Of a DNA stretch of 64,000 nucleotides, positions 36,829 to 48,740 are shown in pieces. Within the stretch, counting starts at the first letter, position 1; every line of letters starts with the position of its first letter. This DNA comes from Lunularia cruciata (taxonomy: Eukaryota; Streptophyta; Marchantiopsida; Lunulariales; Lunulariaceae), in the NCBI GenBank assembly GCA_948567375.1, contig OX419762.1, forward strand, positions 9,430,001 through 9,494,000, in the 5' to 3' direction. Made by a program: the position numbers and the translations under genes. Below the pieces are notes generated by a model that was not told the DNA's origin, did no database searches, and saw nothing but the letters and a program-made list of their open reading frames with translations.

Positions 36829-38400
36829 ATATATATTATCGAGAGAGTGGATTCTATTTTAAGGATCTCAAAATGTTAGCGAAGTTACAAAGGCAGTTGC
36901 AAGTTTCGATCCCATTTTATTCAGATTTTCACCTGCACCATAAAATTACTTTGATTTGTTCCTGTTAAATTTTCTACCATACCTTAGTAAATAAGGAATT
37001 ATACTCAGTGTACTGCCGTAAAGCATCTCCGAACACTCCAGAGTGTAAACAGAAGTACGTAAATCATTTACCCATTTGTAACTTTCAGTAAGGGAGAAAG
37101 GAGGAAGGAGAGAAAGATATATTATCTTTTGGAAGAAATTAAAATTTGAGAAAAGGAGAGAATTACTAGATCAATGCCGGGGTCAACTTTGAACCCAGAT
37201 TCTAGAATAGTGATCAGAATAATATACTCAGATGAGCAAAAAATTTGAGAATAGGAGAATGGATTAAAGAGGAAAGAGAGGCTGAGTCCATGCCAGAACT
37301 GGCATCTCATCTAGGAACTACTAAAGCAGGTCTTTAAGCTCCAAATCAGATCCCTCCATTGATTAGCATTATCATTAACATCTTAATAAGACCATGGGCA
37401 TGCATTGTGTGCCAAGCACACTTCGTATAAATGGACATATTACATGGACAAAAGCTTACATACTTCCATATAAATAGACGCTGGCTGGTGCAGATATCTG
37501 GTTCCCTCATATCGCCACTGCTTGTGACCCTCGTGCTAATAACATAAAGGCATATAAACTTCCCTAATCTTAAAGGGAATCACTGCACGAGCCCGATAAA
37601 GGTGGAAACAACTAAGTTTAGTTGGCCTCTGCCACTGGGAAAGGTTCTTATATATGCTGGGTGAATGATTTATTGAGTCACCCTAGCATACTAGATCCTA
37701 TGACTTTCCGACCCAGTTGAGGTATCTTTAGGTTACCTATTTTGAGCTGATATTTTTGCCCGATGAGCCAAAAATTCACATACAAGATTAGAAATTATCC
37801 ATACATTTTGTGAATGGCCATTTTGATTACTTATTTTTTTAATATAAGTTTTTTTACTATTTAATAATATTTATTAAATAATAAAAGATTAGAAATTCTC
37901 CATACATTTTATGAATGGCTATTTTGATTACTTATTTTTCCAATATAAAATTTTTGTACTATTTAATCATATTTGTTAAATAATAAATTACAGTGAAAAA
38001 ATTATAAGTTTATTGATTTCAGTGATTTACAAAAATGGTAATCTACATAATCCCCCCGCCTTTGCACGACTAAAATCGGACGGTGCCAATTGGGATGTGG
38101 TACCCACCTACGTAGTACCAGATGACGTTAACGTTCTTTCGACTGTACCTAATTCATCTCGTCTTCTCAACTCGCTTTTAAGACTTTTGACTTGCGAGTC
38201 TTTCTGGAATACTTAGTGATAGTTTACTACTTTACACAAGTACGCAATTTCAATGGTTGTTGAACTGGTTTCCTCCAATGCGTGCAGTTTAATCTTTTTA
38301 GGGAGAGCTCGGGGGACCAGGATATTTTTGTTGCGAGGCAAGGATGTGCACTTCTAGAGAGAGGAGTAGTAATAAGAACAGAATGTTGAAGTGTCTGTAC
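36829..38400. other. Upstream flank of the NLR cluster, no gene established
   Basis: Mixed composition. A duplicated AT-rich segment of about 100 bp is visible (ACATTTTGTGAATGGCCATT near 37.80 kb and ACATTTTATGAATGGCTATT near 37.90 kb, each followed by a similar TTGATTACTTATTTTT stretch). A plus-strand open frame at 38013-38216 (LHNPPAFARLKSDGANWDVV) follows an acceptor-like TTGATTTCAG and may be a decayed exon. It has no recognisable domain. Confidence 0.35.
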
Positions 38401-38407
38401 ATCTTTA

Positions 38408-38780
38408 GTTCCTTCAACACTTCTCGGGTGAGGGAGCCTTTAGTTTTTGTGTGAGAGATAGAAGGCTCGCAGTCTAGGCACAGCAAAGAAGTTGGAGACG
38501 TGACGTCGATCAGCAACGAGAGATGGATGAATTTCGTTTAAGATGCTATTCTGGATTGAATGGAAACTTGTTGCGGGTTCTATCTATGATGTGGTTCCTT
38601 CGACGCTTCCCCGGTGAGAGAGCCTTTAGTTCCTAAGTTGTAGAGATAGAAGAGCCTTGGAGTCTAGGTAGTGCGCAGGAGTTCGAGACGTGTAGTATTC
38701 AGCAACGCGAGGTGCACGTCTTCGCTTGCGATGCTATTTTGGTTCGAAGGCAAACGTGTGGCTCTTATTCTCGATTATGG
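38408..38780 (+). repeat. Tandem duplication, 186-bp unit, in coding-like DNA
   Basis: GTTCCTTCAACACTTCTCGG at 38408 recurs as GTTCCTTCGACGCTTCCCCG at 38594. Both are followed by GAGAGCCTTTAGTT-, AGAGATAGAAG-, GTCTAGG-, GACGTG-, CAGCAACG- and GATGCTATT-type blocks in order. Translated plus-strand frames are protein-like in both units (QQREVHVFACDAILVRRQT in the second). The region lies just upstream of the hydrolase part of the NLR pseudogene and was probably its first exon, duplicated once. Confidence 0.6.
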
Positions 38781-39329
38781 CGACCTCAAGTACGCATGCA
38801 GAGTCCAGCACAGTGTGGTTTGGCAATGTAGAAACAAGGGCAAGATGCAAACGGGTACTTTTCCTTCTCAAAACTCAATAACATCATAGCCGTAGGCCTT
38901 GATTCCACTCTTTAATCAAACCACTCTTTTTCTTCCCTGTATCTGAATGACAGATTGAAGGTGGTTGGACTCAATCTCTCAAGCAACCTCATCCATTTGC
39001 AAGAAATGTCCAGAAAAATCTATTTGCAATCTAGCTAATCAACAACTCATGCCCGAATACTCTATTTGCATACAGTCGTGAAAACTTTTGTACTTCTATG
39101 TCTCACTGAATCTATGTGCTAAACTTCGTAGTGCCATGTTTGTGGTACATGTTTGATACCCTCTTCATGCCATCTTCAATACCGACTGAGAATTACAGCT
39201 GAATGGAAATGAGAGATTGAGATAGTACACGTCGTCTCCAACCTTTCATTGGCGGCAACCATTATGTGTACTTGCATATATTGCATGCATATCAGTGATT
39301 CTTCTTCTTTGGATTTTGTGTTTTGTAGC

Positions 39330-40407
39330 TAAGTGACGAGGTGTATGAGCTCTAGTTCCTGAAAAAGGACCAGTCAACTTGGAGATTGTTCTTTACATGG
39401 TTTTAACCTTGAAGAAAGAGAAGACGCTTACCATCAACTTAGAGGCGAAAGGAAGACCCTACGTGTTCGCTGTACTCTCTGCTTGCCGAAGCATACTCGG
39501 GTTCGTGCAGTTTCATACGATGCGAGTATCGTTAGAACGTTTAAGAAGGGGAGGATAGACATGTATAAGATTGGAGAGAACTTGGCTCAATCTCTCATCC
39601 AGCATGCAAATGTAGGGAAAAATTGCCCAGTTGTACTGATTGGTCAATGTTTTGGTACTAAAGCTCTCTGCTTGACAACTGATCAATTTGCAACTAGTAG
39701 GAAGAAGCACATCTATATACACCAATATCCCTACTCACGCTTTTTGAGCAATCTCAGAGGAGTGTTCTTCTACTCCACGGCTCATTCAGGATCCCCAATA
39801 TTTCAGAGAGGAGAATCGGAGGGGAAAGGTGTCTTGGTTGAATGGTGGGAGCTACTTAATTCAGACGCTTGCAGAATAAACTAATTTGCGGCATTGCGCC
39901 GACAACGCGAGTGGAAAGCAGCTGGTGTTTGTGAAGCCAATGAAACCGATATAACGGCGGCCTTGTCCAGTATGTATTTTGACCAACTTTCTTCAATATT
40001 GATTGCACGATTCAAGAGGTTTCAAGAATCTTTTATTTCACATACTTATACAAAATTTGCGCTCAGATGGATACATGCTACTAAAATGGGTGAAGTGAGT
40101 GGATGCTGCTGGGATGGATCATAGTTCGTTGGCTCGAACCTAATTCACAGTGTGCTGTGCGTTCTTTTATGGTTTACGCGATTTCCTAAAAAGCTTCGTA
40201 CTGCACTCGTGACGGAAGAAGCGTATATGATCACTCAGCGACATATGACATCGATCTAGAATGCTTGTCTACTATTCCTGGAGAAGATTACTTTACCATT
40301 TGTAGGCCTAAGCATCGACAGTCGATGAGCTTGCAACGTCAATAATTTTCTCCACACCATATGCATGGAAGAGGTGCGTATGAGTCTTTTGCGCTGGCTA
40401 CAAAGGT
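39330..40407 (+). pseudogene. Hydrolase domain of the NLR pseudogene
   Basis: After an acceptor-like TTTTGTAG the reading runs VPEKGPVNLEIV, then (after a frame change) LHGFNLEEREDAYHQL, matching the xxVFVHGL start of SERAC1-like hydrolases. It goes on to HTRVRAVSYDA, GRIDMYKIGENLAQSLIQHA, CPVVLIGQCFGTKALCL (nucleophile-elbow position, Cys where esterases have Ser), LSNLRGVFFYSTAHSGSPIF (conserved after-elbow strand), and LVEWWELLNSDACRIN. Following stops, a later frame gives EDYFTICRPKHRQSMSLQRQ near 40281-40340, like the DHFSVCRPK end of this domain. A donor AAG/GTACGTAT closes it. Whether the Cys is ancestral or a decay change cannot be told from one copy. Confidence 0.75.
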
Positions 40408-40489
40408 ACGTATATCTTCATATCAACAGTAATTAATTACTGATGAACGTTTAAGGATGTATGGTATATGAACTGCAAGATGCCATTTG

Positions 40490-41408
40490 TAGGGACCTAG
40501 AAGATCTGGAGAACTCTAGCGAAGTCGTTGATGATACGGTCGGTGTATTGCCAATATTTGGCACAAGCGTTGTTGTGACAGTTCTGAAGTTTATGTAGAC
40601 CATGTGATGCATTTGTGTCCACCCAAGGTGGAGTCAAACCGTCACCTCACATTTTAGACATTAATTACTTCAGTGTCATGGATGGAGGTGACGCGCTGAA
40701 AGCTTACATAACTTCAATTTAAGCTTATCTGAATAGAGGTGACGCGATGAAAGCTTACAGAACTTCAATTTAAGCTTATCTGAATAGTCTTCAGGTATGC
40801 ACAATTCATCCAAAGTTAGTGGAAGAAATACTGGGAAAGTGCGATGGATTACCTCTTACGGTGGAGGTGAGGAAGCTACTTACGCAATGAGCATAGATTG
40901 GCAAAATGGGAGGGTACGCTTGATAAGATGCGCAAAGCAGAATCTCAGGACGGGGTCACAAATGACAAATTGTTGGGGAAATTGAGAGTGAGCTACGACG
41001 ATCTAGGGAAGCCGGAACAAGAGGTGTTTGTTGACTTGGCCTCGTTTGAGAAGGATGGTCCAAGGGAAAACCAATATGATCTGGAAGTGTTCATGGCAAC
41101 ATGGAGACCAACGGCGTATGGAATAACGGTGCAGGTGGAATTGCAGAATTTGGTGAATAGATTACTTATCCGCATCATCACACACAATGGTGATGACGCT
41201 AATGGAGGGACAAGACTTGATAGTGTACATACACGCGCAGCTGAGGGACATGGGGACCATTTCCAGCCGCCGCGCACAAGAGAATTGCAGGGCATTTTGG
41301 AAGCAAGAAGATGCCGAGCGTCTCTTGACCATGTGCAAGGTGAATGCCGAAATAGTCTGGTCATCCAATTTGTGCATTTCAATGAACTGTCTGAACATAC
41401 GTATTATT
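40490..41408 (+). pseudogene. NB-ARC remnant of the NLR pseudogene
   Basis: The first piece (DLEDLENSSEVVDDTVGVLP) follows an acceptor-like ATTTGTAG. No P-loop (GxGGxGKTT), kinase-2 or RNBS-B is visible. A 51-bp tandem duplication (40686-40736 and 40737-40787) sits where they would be. Then come HPKLVEEILGKCDGLPLTVEV (GLPL motif, about 40810-40870), KLRVSYDDLGKPEQEVFVDLA (the segment after GLPL typical of plant NB-ARC, about 40978-41040), and IVYIHAQLRDMG at about 41220 (MHD-motif position, Met-His-Asp replaced by Ile-His-Ala). Frames change between pieces. Loss of the nucleotide-binding core means no function as a switch. Confidence 0.75.
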
Positions 41409-41484
41409 AACTCGTATGATTTTGGTTTAAGTGATACCAATTTGGATTTGGAATCTATACTTGTTTAATTTTTCTTGTGTACAG

Positions 41485-44280
41485 AGGGGAACAGTCATCA
41501 CCAATTCGAAGCTCGAGGTACAATCCGTTGGGCTGAAACCGAGAGGGGCATCCTCTGATACTGCTATCAGTGAAGGGAAGGCTCAAGGTTTACCGTGGGG
41601 TACTTCCCATGAATTGGCAAGATAACGCTTGTTGAGAATGTCAAAGATCAACATAACTGAATCGAATCATACTCGGCCGATTTCCGTCTGGTCTGACTCT
41701 GCTACACATGGTCCATTGTTCCAAACGACCCCTGGAACGATGGTCACATTTGAAGGTTGTGGAAGAGTGGCCAATTTGAGACAAAGATGTAGGGGCGCTC
41801 CATCAACTGGCTATTCTCCTCTTGGAAAAGTGCGATTATGTAAGACTCCCTGAGAACATACACGAGCTGAAGAATCTGAAGATTCTCCGCCTTGATGGCT
41901 CGAATATTTCAAAGACTGACCGACAAATTTTATCTTCTTCCAAGTTTAGAGATTACATCTTCAATGTGCACAACTCGAGGAACTACCGACTTCATTTCTG
42001 CAATTCCGAGAGTTGAAGACCCTAACGATAATACGTTGTTCAGCTTTGAAGGGATGGCCAATTCCAAACCCAGTTGCGACGGTGCCACAAGGGTCCTTTC
42101 ATCGTGATGCTCTCACGAGTTTAACTCTGAAAAATCTTCCTTCTTTGATGGGATTGCAACAGCTTTAGGAGAAAGAGATTCCTCGAAACACTGTGCATGA
42201 ACGACTGCTCTGATCTGAAGTCTCTGCCTGAAGGTTTTGGCGAGCTGAAGCACCTGAAGAAACTGCAGATAATGTGCTGCTCAATCTTGGAGTCCCTATG
42301 CGAATCTATGCTGTCCAGGTTTCGGCACCTGGACAGCCATGAGGAGCTCCCTCTACGGGAACTCCGTGCTGTGAAGATGCTGCCAGATTCAATGTGATCA
42401 TTGCGGTCTCTCGAAACGTTGTATTTGTTCAAAGTCCCAAACTTGACCACATTCTCAGGGAATATATTTGAGATTCGAATGCTGACAAATCTAAATATTC
42501 GAGAATGTGAGCGCTCGGAGGACCTGGGGCAAGGATGAGGTCAGCAGAACTCGACCGCGTTTCAAGCTTCCAAACATTATAATATCCACATTGACTCGTG
42601 TCCCAGATTCAGATTTCTTCCCGAATCTCTTGGGCAGTGTAGAGCTCTAGCAAAAATGAGTGTCTGGCGCTGTATAAACCTCGAATGTCTGCCCGAGTCC
42701 TTAGGGGAACTTAGAGAGCTTACATAATTAAACCTTGACTCTTGTGACAGCATCAAGCGTCTACCCTGGAGTCTCGTAGTGGAATACCCGAGTCCTTCGG
42801 GCGGCTCAGCCCCCTAACGTCTTTCTCAATTAGGGGTGAGAGCCATCCTTTGAGTCTACCTTAGACCTTAGGACATCTTGGATCACTAACAGAATTAAGA
42901 TGCAGAAATCTGAACGAAATCCCGGATTCAGTCGGGCGCTCGAGAATACTTGCGTATTGAAGGTGGAATGGTTCCTACGAGTTCACCCGAATCTTCGGTA
43001 AACCTTGGATCACTAATATATCGGGGAAGTTAGTGGTGGGAGTCAATCCTCTAAGTCAACCTGACTCCTTGGGACACCTGAGGTCCTTAACGGACTTGAA
43101 ATGCAGAAATGTGAAGGAAATGCCCGAGTTCGTAGAACAACTCAGTGCCCTGAGAACCTTGACAATAACTGGTGGAACTTTGGAGAAACTACTGGACAGC
43201 TTGAATCGTTGGGACGTTGGTGGTGGAGGAATGCACTAATATTAGCGGAGTCCCGATTTCCCTGAAAAGATTCACCACACTGCGGAGTCTGCAATATCCA
43301 AGAGCGAGATGTTCGACAAGGTATCTCAAGCTCTACACCATCTGGTTATGCTTACACCGCTGATTGCACCCGATTTTAGACACTTCGAGGGTTTTCCGGA
43401 GTCACTAATGCCTCTCACGAATTTAGTAGAATTATCAATAAGTGGATCTAAAACATGTGATGTCAAAAAACTGACGTTCGAATCACTAAAACGACTCCCT
43501 AGATTGATCAGTTTGACAATACATAAAGCTGAGAACTTCGAAGGTCTCTTGGAATCACTCGGGCAACTGCCGAGGCTAGTGTCCTTGTTCATCGGGGAGT
43601 GTAGAGATGAACAGCGCAGGTTTGATATGGTGCTGTCGGGACAAATCAGATCCCTTAGATAGTTGAGTTTTGAGAGATGTGAAATCAAATAAGTCTGTCA
43701 ATGTCATTTAGATCCTCTGTTGAGATCAAGGATTGTACCAGGTTTGAGCGAATACCAAATTCTGGGAAGTGGAGGAATTTGTAGATGCAAAACTGAGCAA
43801 GGTTCACAGGTCTGCTCGATTCTTTCAGGCAGCTTGGGAATATCTCTCACACTAAAGATGGAATAGTTTGGTCGTGTTATTAACAGATACGTAGAAGCTA
43901 CGACACGCGCGATACGAAAGAGGATGGCAAGACCCATCAAGCCGTATAAGGAAACAAAGGGTAAAACGGGGGCTAAGACCCCAGAGCATCGCCCTGATGT
44001 CGTGCTGCATCTACGACGTCGAAAACATTCATAGAATCCAGTCAGAAGGCTTCTGAAGACTACTATTCCATCGGCGAAACATGTACGTGCGAAAAAGTTA
44101 TCAACCAATAACCAAGTTTATCCAAGTCTGTTGAGCAGCGTCAAAGACGGTCTACGAGATGCATAACAATTCAAAATGATCTTATCTGAAGATTGGGAGA
44201 GCTTAGCTTTGAGTGTCTAAATAATTTGGTTTCTGAAGGATCTCACTGAGTTCTGATCGGGTCGGAACTTAAGCACTAGT
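41485..44280 (+). pseudogene. LRR region of the NLR pseudogene (block 1)
   Basis: Many plus-strand LRR units of the plant intracellular type (LxxLxxLxLxxCxxLxxLPxSLGxL) are scattered over several frames: LPEGFGELKHLKKLQIMCCS near 42230, LPESLGQCRALAKMSVW near 42620, PDSLGHLRSLTDLKCRNVKE near 43065, MPLTNLVELSISGSK near 43410, LKRLPRLISLTIHKAENFEG near 43490, and LGQLPRLVSLFIGECRDEQR near 43560. Stops and frame changes between them show decay. The 3' part (about 43020-44270) has a diverged duplicate at 45.9-47.25 kb. LRRs normally give ligand or effector specificity. Confidence 0.75.
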
Positions 44281-45850
44281 ATAAAAATCAGAGGATGACA
44301 TCTTTCTTACAGCAATTTCCTTTAAAAGCATAATTATATGTACATTTCCTAATGTCCAGTAATAAGTGGTGAAAAGTGTACAAGATTTAGTAAAGACTGC
44401 TTTTTATGTATACAACGAGTTATAACACATCAGATTTTCATGGGGATTCGATGATCCAGAATTCAATTTCACTTTATTTTAGATGTCTGGATGCCTATGA
44501 TTTTGTCTATATTGACCAACAGCCCGTGCAGCAATTTGACACAGCACTTTTAGTCCCTTACACTATGGTGCGTCACGGAAATTTGGTTGCGAATTCCGTT
44601 TGTTTATCTTGGCAACTTGGCTTGACAAGTTGAACGTGTCTAACTCAGTGCTAGTGATCCTTTTACTATGTCATCCGCTCTTAAATGATATGAACGGATT
44701 CTCTATTAATTTCAGGACTTCCAAATCTTAAACGATTCGTATAATAAATCTTCAAATTTGTATAACAAAGCTCCAAAGTTGAGAAGCTAGACGTGTCTAG
44801 CTCATTCTAAAACATTGATCCTTTGTCTATATCATCATCTCTTAAATGGTTTAGAACCGTGCTATAATGAACGGGTTTTTTTAATCAATTCCAGGACCTC
44901 CAAATCTTAAACAATTTGTATAACAAATCTCCAACAGCTCATGTAAACTAGACTAATTGTCTCGAAGCAACTGATACTTCTCGTCCAAGAATTACAGGAT
45001 CCTAGTAGTACGTATAATTCATGACCAAAACATGCCCGCTCTATGCCATACAGATTATAACATAGTTCTCGAAACTTAGTTGTGACGAGTGTTCGAACCA
45101 TTTTTTGTGTTGAATCACAAAATCTCCCTCACAGTTACTTTGCTTTTCTGTCTTCATGGGGTCCGCATACAAATTTGGTCCCTTATATTGTACTTGCACC
45201 CTCTGAATTTCTGGTAGATTGAATCTTGAAATCCTTTTGGCATGTTGCAAGGGGTGACTAGGTAAGCCCCGTGCATCGTGTCGATGTCCCGCCCACAAAA
45301 ACAGTTCCGTCCATTGTCTCCCATCCCCCTCTTACTTCCTAGAAATAATTTCGTTTATTGAATCTATCCGTTTTCCATTTCTGCTCACAAAATCAAGTCC
45401 ATCTATCATCCCCTGGCGACATATCCTCTTTTATATATACATATATAAATATTATAGAAGACAATTGTGTTCTAAAGCTAAGTAAATAGCCACGTTACAA
45501 TCAGCGACCAGTACAAATGGATCAACTCGAGATACGTCTTATGCATTGGAGCGCGTAGCAAAGGTAATGGGAATGCTAACAAACGTCGTACCTCGATTTC
45601 AACTTAACGAAGGGATTTATTTGATCTTTACATTGCTGGTTGATATTAAAGTACAAGACTTCGTGAAGACTTTGAAGTTTGTCGGTTATTACTAATTTTT
45701 GGGCTGACAGAGTTCGGTACGGCTATCTTTACGGACGAGGTAGGTATGATCGTTCTTGCTGAGTGTTAGACTTAAGTAGTAAGTCTAACACTAGTCAGAT
45801 CTATTTGACGTATGTATTAAACCGCAGAATTAACCTAGGTCGCCTTGTAG
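44281..45850. other. Spacer between the two LRR blocks
   Basis: Mixed to AT-rich DNA with no LRR or other domain. Two related stretches near 44620-44770 and 44790-44940 (AAGTTGA-ACGTGTCTAACTCA and AAGTTGAGAAGCTAGACGTG, each followed by GATCCTTT, ATCATC-, CTCTTAAATG- and CTCCAAATCTTAAAC-type blocks) form an old direct duplication with a period of about 170 bp. Confidence 0.4.
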
Positions 45851-45879
45851 TGCACATCTTCTGATGTGCACTCGTTCCC

Positions 45880-47250
45880 GAATCTCTCGTTCCACTAGCA
45901 GGGTTGAGTAAGTTGCCAATATATGGGGAGATAGAGGACTAACCTGAGTCACTTGGGACCCTTAGATCACTGCAAAAGCTCAACATAAGATTTTGTAACA
46001 GCACCCCCATGTTCTTAGGCCGACTTAGCTCCCTTAAAACATTGGAAATAGTTTATAGGACTTGTGGCAGTTTACCTGAGTCCTTGTGGGAGTCCCGGTC
46101 ATTCACATGGGTAGATTGCACAAGTGTGGAGTGAATGTCGGAGTCCTTTCGGCAACTCAACGGCCAGGTGAATCTGTTTGTGCGCGTAACCAAGTCCTTG
46201 CGACATCTTGGGTCCCAAACATGACTTTAATGCAAAAGAATGCGAAGGCAAATCCTGAAACCCCAGGGCAACTCGGAGGTGTAAACACCTTGACAATATC
46301 GGTGGAACTCTGGCAAAACTAACCAAGTCCTTGGGACAGCCAGGATCGTTGACAAGGTTGAAGGTTGTGGAGTGCAAAAGTATTAGCAGAGGCTCAATTC
46401 CCCTTAAACAATCCACCATACTGAAGAGATCCAGTGAGTCAATATCCAGGTTCAGTATGTTCGAGAAGGTTCCTGATGCTCTACTGTAACAACATTTGCT
46501 TGTGCTTAAATCGTTCAGTGTACCCGATTTGAGACACTGGAAGAGTTGTCCAGATTCACTCTCGACACTCGCTAATTTACGAATTACTAGTGTCTTGTGA
46601 CGAAAGCGATATTTGAATCACTCAAACGACTCTCTAGATTACGCTCGTTGACAATAAAGAATGGTGAAAACTTAAAGGGTCTCTTGGAATCACTATGGCA
46701 GCTGCGAAGGCTAGACTCCTAACGTCTAACATCTAAGCGCGGTCTGATATTCTGGATAATTCACATCCCTTAAATGCTCGACTTTCGACAAATGCAAAAT
46801 CTGCAGAGTCTGAGTCTTCATGTTGAGATACCAATTTGATTTCAATGAGCACTCAGAAACTGCCAAAGATTCACATGCCTCCCTGATTCTTTCGGGCAAC
46901 TTAGGATATCTCTTACAATAAAGATAGACAGGAACATCGGTAGTTGAGTTTAGAATTCACAAGTAGCAGGCACCGTATGCCATGGCAGTTACAGCTCTGC
47001 GCATTAGGAATTCAGCCGTAGCAGGCAACATATGCTGTGGCAGTCAGACATTTTCAGCCTATAACCAAGCTAAAGTGTCGACCAAGTCTGTAGGGCAGCT
47101 TCCAAGACCCTATTTGAGATGCATTACAACTCAAGATGCTATTGGTGAAGATTGGAGAGCTTAGCTTTGTATGTCTACAATTTGGTTTCTGCGTATACGT
47201 AGCTCACTGAGTTCTGCGCATTCTGAGGTTACAGCTTAGGCAGTACTCTG
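45880..47250 (+). pseudogene. Second LRR block, diverged duplicate of block 1
   Basis: Plus-strand LRR readings such as LRSLQKLNIRFCNSTPMFLG and LSSLKTLEIVYRTCGSLPES (about 45960-46090) show the same LRR type. At the DNA level the block parallels block 1: TTTGAATCACTCAAACGACTCTCTAGATTA near 46605 matches TTCGAATCACTAAAACGACT near 43475, GGTCTCTTGGAATCACT occurs in both, and ATTGGAGAGCTTAGCTTTG near 47150 matches ATTGGGAGAGCTTAGCTTTG near 44190. No hydrolase or NB-ARC precedes it directly, so it is either a partial duplication or the tail of a second degraded receptor. It is full of frame changes and stops. Confidence 0.7.
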
Positions 47251-48740
47251 AAAATATGAGACTTGTCTTTCAAGAACTTAAAATACAGTCGTCGAGGGCG
47301 ATGAGGGCAGCTGCCAAGTCACTGCTACTAAAAGTGAAACAGCTGAAGTCGTTAAGATTAAATTTTAAAAGCCTTTGCTCTAGGTGCTAACTTTTTGGAC
47401 GATCTTATCATAAAAATTTAAAATATTTAAGGTCGGCTTTTGCACATTTTACCTTCAAACTGCCTATTTGCTATGCGACACAGGCACTGAAACGCGGTGC
47501 GTGATAGAGAAACGGATAACAGATAGTAACTGCTTGTCAAAACAATTCAGTAAGGAGTCGGTTTCCTTTGTGGGACGACTTTGAGGTTTTATCAATTCCA
47601 AAGCGATTGGAAAACGATTCCTGATGGTTTAAGTGCTTGCTATATAACTCTGACAGTTCACTCAACACTCCCGTGAAACATAACTGAAACAATAAAATAC
47701 TGAATCGATGTTTGAAACACAATTGGTACGAAGGGCCAGGGTTCTGATTTGAAACTTTTCCATGCCAACCTGCAGTGCGTTGTTGATTTCAGTCCATGGA
47801 GCTTTTAGCAAGAGTGTCAAAGAACAGTTTTATTGCTAGCAAGCAGAGTTCAATGGACACAGCGTGGTGATTCAATGGCGTCGTGGTGATTCAATGGCAA
47901 AACTCACGTCTGAAAACTCTGAAATAGAATCATCCTCTCATCCCGCAAGATATGCCTTTTGCATTGCGCCTTTGTCCACATAAAGAGTCGATAAATCATA
48001 TCCGAGGTTCATGATAAAGATGTTCATCCCACTACACGAAAGATATCTTTGAATCCGTAGTAGTTATTGCAAAATGATGTTGAGAGGCTTCTAGAATATA
48101 TACCTTCGCAAACTGCCCACTGTCTCTGGCACGCCCAGTGAGTGAACATTTGGCATACATTCCAAATATGTGTGCAGAATATGAAAAAGTTACACGATGT
48201 CTCCACATTGGGTGATGAGGAAATTATATTCTTATTTTCTGTTTACACTTAAAAGTTGATGGTGCGCATGACCCTAAAAGGAAGTGCTTTCTACATCAAT
48301 CGCAACAGCGTCATACCAATGGCGCAGGAAATGCTCCGGATTTGAGTTACTACAATGCAAGGGACTTAAATATCCGACCTTGCGGTGCAACTGGGATTGC
48401 AGATCTGAAAATCATGACTAAATACATAATCATACAGGCAATTCTGCTGCGCTAGAGTGTCAGATCACGAATTTGAATAATTCGAACCTTCTGTCTATGT
48501 TGCGAACTGCATGGGGTGAGGAGAGGATGATTCTACAGAACTTGACCTACGGAATTCTAATCACTAGGCCTAGCTAAGTTAAGACAGGCATAATCAATGT
48601 CGTTGAGTGTTTGAACGAGATAGAGACCCTGTGGGTCACCATTAATCAGTGGCGGCCAGACGTTAATTGATTGATTGACACATGGATCGCATAAGTTCCT
48701 AACCTCAAGTCGGAGCAACTGTTCAACTCATACCAGCGGC
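47251..48740. other. Mixed-composition DNA, no domain recognised
   Basis: It keeps the higher GC of the NLR cluster, and short open frames occur on both strands, but I find no hydrolase, NB-ARC or LRR motif. It may hold highly decayed parts of the next receptor fragment. Confidence 0.35.

Larger units (their letters stand above)
38408..44280 (+). pseudogene. Alpha/beta-hydrolase-NB-ARC-LRR immune receptor (HNL-type NLR), pseudogene
   Basis: NLRs are intracellular immune receptors: an N-terminal signalling domain, a nucleotide switch (NB-ARC), and LRRs. Here the plus strand shows, in order, a SERAC1-like alpha/beta-hydrolase region (39330-40407), an NB-ARC remnant (40490-41408) and a long LRR region (41485-44280). 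Splice-like junctions sit at about 39330, 40407/40490 and 41408/41485. The hydrolase N-terminal type is known from liverwort NLRs and is not the usual flowering-plant TIR, CC or RPW8 type. The gene is broken: several frames are needed within each domain, stops are common, and the P-loop and kinase-2 part of the NB-ARC is absent. The tandemly duplicated stretch at 38408-38780 may be its first exon. The block is clearly less AT-rich than its surroundings. Family assignment is from motif recognition without a database search. Confidence 0.72.

Noticed and set aside
45041-45298. Minus-strand frame with a basic, His-rich start
   Set aside because: It lies in the spacer between the two LRR blocks, has no motif, and runs opposite to the receptor cluster.
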